Below are positions 3,511 to 8,175 of a stretch of DNA of 8,175 nt, in pieces. The stretch is from assembly GCA_026129385.1 (NCBI GenBank), contig JAHCIE010000130.1, positions 1-8,175 on the forward strand. The letters run 5' to 3'. The position numbers and the translations under genes were made by a program. Each line of letters begins with the position of its first letter. Positions within the stretch are counted from its first letter, which is position 1. The DNA is from Anaerolineae bacterium (lineage in GTDB: Bacteria > Chloroflexota > Anaerolineae > Epilineales > JAHCIE01). The notes below the pieces were generated by a model. That model was not told the origin of the DNA. It did no database searches and saw only the letters and a list, made by a program, of their open reading frames with translations.

Positions 3511-5883
3511 CTACTGGCGCGCCATCGCCACGCGCAGCCGCTCCTCAGGGTCGATGAAGTGGTTGTGGTCATCCGCGCCCGCATCGAGCTGCACCCAATG
3601 AATCTTGCCCGTGAACTTGCTCTGGGCAGTCGTGTAGTCGGGCGTGACCGGCGTGCCCGACTCATAGCCGATATCCGTCGTCTCGTCGGCCGAGAAGATC
3701 ATCGGCTGGGTCGCCGCCACCCGGCCCGTGCCGACAGGCTGGCCGTCGTAGTATAGGGTCACGTTGCCGCCCTTGGCGAGGCCGCCGCCGTCATAGGCGA
3801 ACTCCACGCGCACCTGATGCTTACCCTGGGGAATCGGCTCTGTCGCCTCGGTGGGGAACTCGTGGATACCTAGTACATTGTAGACGAACTTGAGCTTGCC
3901 GTCCCTGGCATACACGCTCCAGCCGCCGAAGCGGCCGCCCTGGGCGATGATGACGCCGTTGGCGGGCTTGCCATTCACCTCGATCTCGGCCGTCACCGAG
4001 AACGACTTGTTCTTGATGGTGATGACGCTGTTCTCGGAGAGACGCCCCATGCCCGGGAAGAATAGCTGGGAGTTGCCGTGGATGAGGGTCGGACGCCCGG
4101 CTAGCTCAGGGATGATGCGCTCCGTCTGGCGGTCGTCCAGCGGCAGCGCGTTGTACTTAGTAGCCTCGATGAGCCACAGCCGTTGCAGCTTGGCGAGCAT
4201 GGCAGGGTTGTCCTTCGACAGGTCGTGCGCCTGGCTCCAGTCCTGGCTGCCGTCGTACAGTTCCCACACGTCATCGTCGAAGGCCACCATCGTCTGGCCC
4301 ACCATCACCCAGGGTGTGCGGTGCTTGGTGACCGCGCTCCAACCCTTGTAGTAGATGCCCCGGTTGCCGAACATCTCGAAGTATTGCAGGTCGTGACGCT
4401 CGGGCGCGCTGGCATCGTTGAGGCTGTACACCATGCTCGTGCCTTCCATCGGCGACTGCATCACACCGTTCACGAAGGTCGGCTCCGGCAGGCCCGCTGC
4501 TGCCAGGATGGTCGGCGCAACGTCGATGACGTGGCAGAACTGGGTGCGCAACCCGCCCTTCTCCTGAATACCCCTCGGCCAGTGGACGATGGTCCCGTTG
4601 CGTGTCCCACCCCAGTGGGAAGCGACTTGCTTGGTCCACTGGTACGGCGTGTCCATGGCCCATGCCCAGCCCACGGCATAGTGGTTGTACGATTCGGGCG
4701 AGCCGAACTCGTCCATCTTCGACAGCATGAACTCCGGCGTCTCCAGGGCGGCCATGCCGTTGAAGTTCGCCATCTCGTTGAACGCGCCGTGCAGCGTGCC
4801 CTCGGCGCTCGCGCCGTTGTCGCCGATGATGTAGTAGATTAGCGTATCTTCCAGGATGCCCAGGTCTTCGATGGCATCGATTACCCGTCCGACATGATAG
4901 TCAGTGTGCTCCAGGAATCCGGCGTATACCTCCATCTCGCGCTCGAGCACCGGCTTGATCTGGTCAGGCATCTCGTCCCAGGCGGGAATCTCGGCATGGC
5001 GCGCGGTCAGGTCGCAGTCAGGCGGGATGATGCCCAACGCTTTCTGACTGGCGAAGGTGATCTCGCGCTGACGGTCCCAACCGTGGGCGAACTGGCCCTT
5101 GTACTTGTCGGCCCATTCCTTCGGCACGTGGTGCGGGGCGTGGGTCGCGCCCGGCGCGAAGTAGGCGAAGAAGGGCTTGTCGGGCATCAGCGCCTTCTGC
5201 TGGCGAATCCAGTTGACGGCGTGGTCGGCCAGGTCCTCGGTCAGGTGGTAGCCTTCTTCGGGAGTCGCGGGCGGCTCGACGGCCGTCAGCCCTTCGTAGA
5301 GCGCAGGATCCCACTGGTTGTTCTCGCCGCCGATGAAGCCATAGAAGTATTCGAAGCCGCCGCCGCCGGCCGGCCAGTGCTCGAACGGCCCCATGGGGCT
5401 GGCCTCCCAGACCGGCACCTCGTGGCACTTGCCGAACATGGCGGTGGAATAGCCGTTGAGTTTCAGGGTCAGGGCGATGGGCGCCTTGGTGTTGGGGCGT
5501 AGCGAGTTCTGGCCGGGGGCCGCCGTGGCGGTCTCGGTGATGTTGCCCATGCCCACCGAGTGGTGGTTGCGGCCGGTCATCAGCGCCTGGCGCGTGGGCG
5601 CGCACAGGGCGCAGGTGTGGAAGCGATTGTACTTCAGCCCGCCAGCGGCCAGCTTCTCAGCCGCCGGTGTGTGGCACGGCCCACCAAAGGCGCTGGCCGC
5701 GCCGAAGCCCACGTCGTCCAGCAGGACGATCAAGACATTGGGCGCGCCGGGAGGCGGGCGCAGCGGCTCGATGGGCGGGAACTTGGTATCCGGATCCTTG
5801 GCGTCGTACGTTGTCAGGCCCCACGGCGGGATCTCCGGGATGGGCAGATGGGCACGGGCGTGACGGTCAGGCTGATTAGGCAT
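3511..5883 (-). CDS. Arylsulfatase, type I (formylglycine-dependent), cytoplasmic form with C-terminal beta-sandwich
   Basis: This 790-residue alkaline-phosphatase-superfamily enzyme hydrolyses sulfate esters. Metal-binding and catalytic features are complete: D56-D57 in LLDDVGFG; the sulfatase signature CAPTRQALMTGR at 94-105, where Cys94 would be oxidised to formylglycine and Arg98 stabilises it; K152 and H154 in GKCHEVP; H248 in GATHAPHH; D355-N356 in IIGDNGASAEG; and K418 in WTKQVASHWGGTRNG. The CxPTR form resembles the Pseudomonas arylsulfatase motif. After the core (about 46-470) and a small C-terminal subdomain (to about 600), residues 605-770 read as a beta-sandwich (FSVTAEIEV, GGWSVYARDGKLKFVYNVLG, HQVRVEFAYDGGGLAKGGNV). 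No signal peptide is present. The start has AAGGA (5890-5894) 6 nt upstream. It lies 32 nt after the LppX-like gene. No formylglycine-generating enzyme is in the window. The substrate is unknown. Length and domain order look normal for the long actinobacterial-type subfamily. Confidence 0.95.
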   Translation of the reverse strand: MPNQPDRHARAHLPIPEIPPWGLTTYDAKDPDTKFPPIEPLRPPPGAPNVLIVLLDDVGFGAASAFGGPCHTPAAEKLAAGGLKYNRFHTCALCAPTRQALMTGRNHHSVGMGNITETATAAPGQNSLRPNTKAPIALTLKLNGYSTAMFGKCHEVPVWEASPMGPFEHWPAGGGGFEYFYGFIGGENNQWDPALYEGLTAVEPPATPEEGYHLTEDLADHAVNWIRQQKALMPDKPFFAYFAPGATHAPHHVPKEWADKYKGQFAHGWDRQREITFASQKALGIIPPDCDLTARHAEIPAWDEMPDQIKPVLEREMEVYAGFLEHTDYHVGRVIDAIEDLGILEDTLIYYIIGDNGASAEGTLHGAFNEMANFNGMAALETPEFMLSKMDEFGSPESYNHYAVGWAWAMDTPYQWTKQVASHWGGTRNGTIVHWPRGIQEKGGLRTQFCHVIDVAPTILAAAGLPEPTFVNGVMQSPMEGTSMVYSLNDASAPERHDLQYFEMFGNRGIYYKGWSAVTKHRTPWVMVGQTMVAFDDDVWELYDGSQDWSQAHDLSKDNPAMLAKLQRLWLIEATKYNALPLDDRQTERIIPELAGRPTLIHGNSQLFFPGMGRLSENSVITIKNKSFSVTAEIEVNGKPANGVIIAQGGRFGGWSVYARDGKLKFVYNVLGIHEFPTEATEPIPQGKHQVRVEFAYDGGGLAKGGNVTLYYDGQPVGTGRVAATQPMIFSADETTDIGYESGTPVTPDYTTAQSKFTGKIHWVQLDAGADDHNHFIDPEERLRVAMARQ

Positions 5884-5915
5884 AGCAGTTCCTTGTCTCG
5901 GAAGCTAAACTTCCA

Positions 5916-6782
5916 CTAGCGCGAAATCGGGTTATTGCACGAGGCCGGCAGATCGATGCGTGGGTTGGTGTTGACGCCGGTTAGTTCGGTCTGTACACCG
6001 AACTGACCCTCGAACTTGAGGGGCGCGTAGGCTCCGCTGTAGCCGCCACGGAAGGCGACCGGGATGCCGCCCGTCGCGTCCACGTACAGGTCAGCGTCCT
6101 GGGCCACCCACAACGCCTCGCCGAACTCGCGCAGTTTCGGATTGGAGCTATTCTGCGCGGCGGTGAGGAACGTCGGCCCGTCAATGACATAGTGCTTGAC
6201 AGCGACGCCGTTGAGCGACTCATCCCCGACAAGCGTGCCGCGCGCCACGTCGCTGTCGGTCAGCAGGGTCAGCAGGCCCTGCGGGCTCAGGTCGTCGAAG
6301 GATTTGGTCGCGTCGGCGGCCTTGGGCTTGACGCAGATGGGAAACAGACCATCGACGACGATGTAGGTCCCCTGGGGGACCTTGTAGACATCCACCGCCG
6401 ACGGCGTAAACAGGGCAACGGCCGCCCCGCCGACCTGGGCCACGATGTCGCCCAGCAAGGGGCCGGAGATGGTGGCCTTGCTCTTGCCCTGGTTGTTGGT
6501 CGCCAGTAGCATCGTCAGTTGACCCTGGGCGCGCTTGCCGTTGATGAGGCCGTTCACGTCGAGCTTGACCGTCGCCTCGAGGGAGGTGAGATCGGTGAGC
6601 GGCTTGATGGGGATGGCGCCGCCGGCCGAGGGCATCGGCGTGACGGTTGGCGCGACCTGGGCGGCGAACGGCGCGGTCGACAGGGCTGGGCTGGCCACGC
6701 CCAATGCCAGGAACAGCGCGCTACAGATGGCGACGATTGCCACTGCCACCGAGAGGATGGTCTTTGTCGTCTTCATGGACAT
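5916..6782 (-). CDS. Secreted LppX/LprG-like protein (LolA-type lipid-carrier fold, tentative)
   Basis: The product has 288 residues (286 from the second Met). Basic residues (KTTK) precede a long hydrophobic segment (8-34), then a Thr/Pro-rich linker (APTVTPMPSAGG, 44-55), so it is exported. A signal-peptidase site such as ALS|T near 35 is possible. Cys20 is within the hydrophobic core and has Ile at -1, so it is a poor lipobox. The mature part has an LppX/LprAFG-like outline: SLEATVKLDVNGLI (67-80), repeated beta segments, LLTLLTDSDVARGTLVGDESLNGVAVKHYVIDG (170-202) and DADLYVDATGGIPVAFRGGY (229-248). Such proteins carry hydrophobic lipids in a cup-shaped sheet. C150 and C282 could form a disulfide. 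AAGGGAG (6786-6792) is 3 nt from ATG 6782 but 9 nt from ATG 6776, so 6776 is probably the true start. It lies between the DUF1254 gene and the sulfatase, likely in one operon. Confidence 0.68.
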   Translation of the reverse strand: MSMKTTKTILSVAVAIVAICSALFLALGVASPALSTAPFAAQVAPTVTPMPSAGGAIPIKPLTDLTSLEATVKLDVNGLINGKRAQGQLTMLLATNNQGKSKATISGPLLGDIVAQVGGAAVALFTPSAVDVYKVPQGTYIVVDGLFPICVKPKAADATKSFDDLSPQGLLTLLTDSDVARGTLVGDESLNGVAVKHYVIDGPTFLTAAQNSSNPKLREFGEALWVAQDADLYVDATGGIPVAFRGGYSGAYAPLKFEGQFGVQTELTGVNTNPRIDLPASCNNPISR

Positions 6783-6785
6783 CGG

Positions 6786-6792
6786 CTCCCTT
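6786..6792 (-). promoter_or_regulatory. Shine-Dalgarno favouring the second Met of the LppX-like gene
   Basis: AAGGGAG on the minus strand is 3 nt before the ATG at 6782 but 9 nt before the in-frame ATG at 6776. Normal spacing favours the start at 6776, which makes the protein begin MKTTK, a more usual signal-peptide start. Confidence 0.6.
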
Positions 6793-6827
6793 CGGCCCTG
6801 CCGAGAAGCACGGCCTGGCTCGGTCTA

Positions 6828-8175
6828 TCAGCCCACCCGCTGGATGCCCGGCAGTACGTAGCTGCCATCCAGAATTGGCTGCCTGGGCTGGTACAGGCGC
6901 ATGATCGGGCGGAAGTCGCCCTGCTGGGGTGTCGGCAGCCAGTTCGATGCCTTATCCGCGCCGGGCGAGTCCTTTTGTAGGTAGATCGTCAGCGAGCCAT
7001 CCGCGCCGTATGTGAGACCGGGCGTGCGGTCGCCCATCGAGTAGCGATGGGCGACGTTCGCCACCAGATAGAACTCATGGGCGTCGTACATGGTCAGCGA
7101 CCAGAAGGCATCGACAGGTGGCGGCGTGGGGAGGTGCAACTCATAGCGGCGCTGACTGTCGAGGGGCTGACCATCGGCATCCACATAGACCATCTGATAG
7201 TTCGCCTCATAGCCGTGGTTGCCCCACAGCCCCGCGCGTGCCGCGACGGCACGGGTGACATAGGCAACCTTGCGGTCGGGGATGCGCCATTGCGGATCTT
7301 TCAACGTGCCGATCTCGAAATAGTCGTCGTTGTAGTCGAAGGCGCGGAGGCTGTTCTGCCAGCCGTTGACCGGCTTCACGGCGGATTTGAGCAGCTCCTC
7401 AAGCTTCTCCTCAGCGGCCTTCTGCCCTGCGATCAGGCTCGCGGCCAGCGCGGGGTCAGGGTTGATGTAGGGCGACTCGGTGGCGGTTAATCCCAGGCTC
7501 TCGCAGATGGCGAGAAACGGCGCGTCGGCGGCCGGCGGCGGGAAAGCGGCCAGCGCCACGCGGAACTCCTCCCACCAGCGGAGGTCGTCGCGGGCGCGAG
7601 GGTCGGCCTGCGGGACACCGTCCACCGCCTGGGGGGCCGCCTCACCCTGATACACGCTCAGGGGCGTCAGGGTGAACTGGTCCTGCAAGGCGTGGGCCGC
7701 CGGGAGGTCGGCCGCGCCGTTGACCGCGATGCGGCCCACAATGGCGAAGAGGCCTGATGGGGCGTGAACCACCTGCATTCCGTCCGGCCCGGAGCCGGTG
7801 TAGTCGTAGGCGGCGAGAAGATAGCGGCCTTCGGCGGTCCCCGTCGCCCGTCGCCCGATGTAGGCGAAGTTGTTCGTCCAGGCGTCGACAAACTGTAGCA
7901 CGTAGTAGCGGTCGTGCGTATCAGGCACGTGCAGCACTAGCGGGCCATTCCGCACGTCGCACATGGCGACAAGGTACAGCGTATCGTTGTTGGGCGAGAC
8001 GAAATGAGCCGTCGGGTCGAGCAACTGCCGTGCAGAGCCAAAGGTGTTGTACGGGAGCGCTGCCGGCGTGGCTAGATTGGGCCCCGCCGGGAACTTGGCG
8101 ATTTCACGCATGTTGTAGACAAGCGGATAGCCATACAGAAAAGCTTCTGCAGCGAGTTTGATTGGTTCGGTCGCA
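6828..8175 (-). CDS. DUF1254/DUF1214 domain protein, 5' end cut by window edge
   Basis: Reading on past the first visible Met (8111) to the window edge keeps the frame open and gives LAAEAFLYGYPLVYN, the hallmark AYxYGYPLV-type opening of DUF1254. The start codon is therefore outside the window and 8111 is internal. Numbering from the first full codon, NNDTLYLVAMCDV is at 62-74, a DRYYVLQFVDAWTNNF stretch at 88-103, and IGRRATG at 106-112 (DUF1254). The C-terminal DUF1214 part spans about 320-436, with YELHLPTPPPVDAFWSLTMY, DGSLTIYLQ and NWLPTP (411-416), ending in LYQPRQPILDGSYVLPGIQRV. About 448 residues are seen; only a short N-terminus is missing. The biochemical role of these proteins is not established, although they recur near lipid and aromatic metabolism genes. 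Tandem stops (TGA TAG) end it, 45-51 nt before the LppX-like gene. Confidence 0.88.
   Translation of the reverse strand, partial: ATEPIKLAAEAFLYGYPLVYNMREIAKFPAGPNLATPAALPYNTFGSARQLLDPTAHFVSPNNDTLYLVAMCDVRNGPLVLHVPDTHDRYYVLQFVDAWTNNFAYIGRRATGTAEGRYLLAAYDYTGSGPDGMQVVHAPSGLFAIVGRIAVNGAADLPAAHALQDQFTLTPLSVYQGEAAPQAVDGVPQADPRARDDLRWWEEFRVALAAFPPPAADAPFLAICESLGLTATESPYINPDPALAASLIAGQKAAEEKLEELLKSAVKPVNGWQNSLRAFDYNDDYFEIGTLKDPQWRIPDRKVAYVTRAVAARAGLWGNHGYEANYQMVYVDADGQPLDSQRRYELHLPTPPPVDAFWSLTMYDAHEFYLVANVAHRYSMGDRTPGLTYGADGSLTIYLQKDSPGADKASNWLPTPQQGDFRPIMRLYQPRQPILDGSYVLPGIQRVG

Noticed and set aside
4183..5502. Plus-strand frames of about 200 codons opposite the sulfatase
   Set aside because: The minus-strand sulfatase is unmistakable with a complete active site; the antisense frames have no domain and follow from its codon bias.
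5900..5914. GGAAG-CTAAA-CTTCC mini hairpin between the LppX-like and sulfatase genes
   Set aside because: Only 5 bp with mixed composition and no U-run; expected by chance and unlikely to stop transcription inside the operon.
6720..6727. Lipobox reading of Cys20 in the LppX-like leader
   Set aside because: Ile at -1 and a further 14 hydrophobic residues after the cysteine do not fit lipoprotein processing; an ordinary signal peptide or membrane anchor fits better.
1..8175. CRISPR array, tRNA/rRNA, insertion sequence, prophage or defence system
   Set aside because: No regularly spaced repeats, no RNA gene signatures, and no transposase, integrase or nuclease motif in any frame; every gene over 100 codons falls into a metabolic, transport or envelope-type family.

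Overview
The window is GC-rich (visibly well above 60% by eye). It holds eight protein genes, all on the minus strand, so transcription runs from position 8175 towards 1. Most genes have good Shine-Dalgarno sites. The secreted protein carries a Thr/Pro-rich linker (TVTPMP) just after its leader. Together with the LppX-like, DUF6325/SHOCT and LURP-one-type genes, this suggests Chloroflexota, with Actinomycetota as the alternative. This placement is an inference; no rRNA or marker gene is present.

Layout in transcription order. (1) A DUF1254/DUF1214 protein runs off the right edge (6828->8175). (2) A secreted LppX/LprG-like protein follows (5916-6776/6782). (3) Next is a 790-residue FGly-type arylsulfatase without a signal peptide (3511-5883). 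These three have gaps of about 32-50 bp and look like one operon. A 182-bp gap follows, with a small hairpin, a 9-bp direct repeat, a plausible -10 box and a TGACGTCA palindrome. (4) A DUF6325-like protein (2897-3328) and (5) a SHOCT-domain protein (2557-2886) form a tight pair in which the second gene's Shine-Dalgarno overlaps the first gene's stop codon. The pair ends at a 12-bp GC-rich hairpin. After a 321-bp gene-poor stretch come (6) a LURP-one-related/YxjI-like protein (1681-2235), (7) a UPF0126/TRIC-type membrane protein (861-1619), preceded by a perfect 13-bp inverted repeat, and (8) a BASS-family (bile acid:sodium symporter-like) transporter that runs off the left edge (<1-842).

Function. 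Two themes can be supported. The first is sulfate-ester or amphiphile handling: a cytoplasmic-looking sulfatase, an exported lipid-binding-like protein and, several genes away, an organic-anion importer of the family that includes sulfo-steroid carriers. The second is a set of small envelope/stress-type proteins (DUF6325, SHOCT, LURP-one, TRIC). The link between sulfatase and transporter is a hypothesis only. I see no RNA gene, CRISPR array, insertion sequence, integrase or phage gene. I do not see clear evidence of a wholly new system; the best leads are the stem-loop controlling the TRIC gene, the coupled DUF6325-SHOCT pair and the sulfatase's context.
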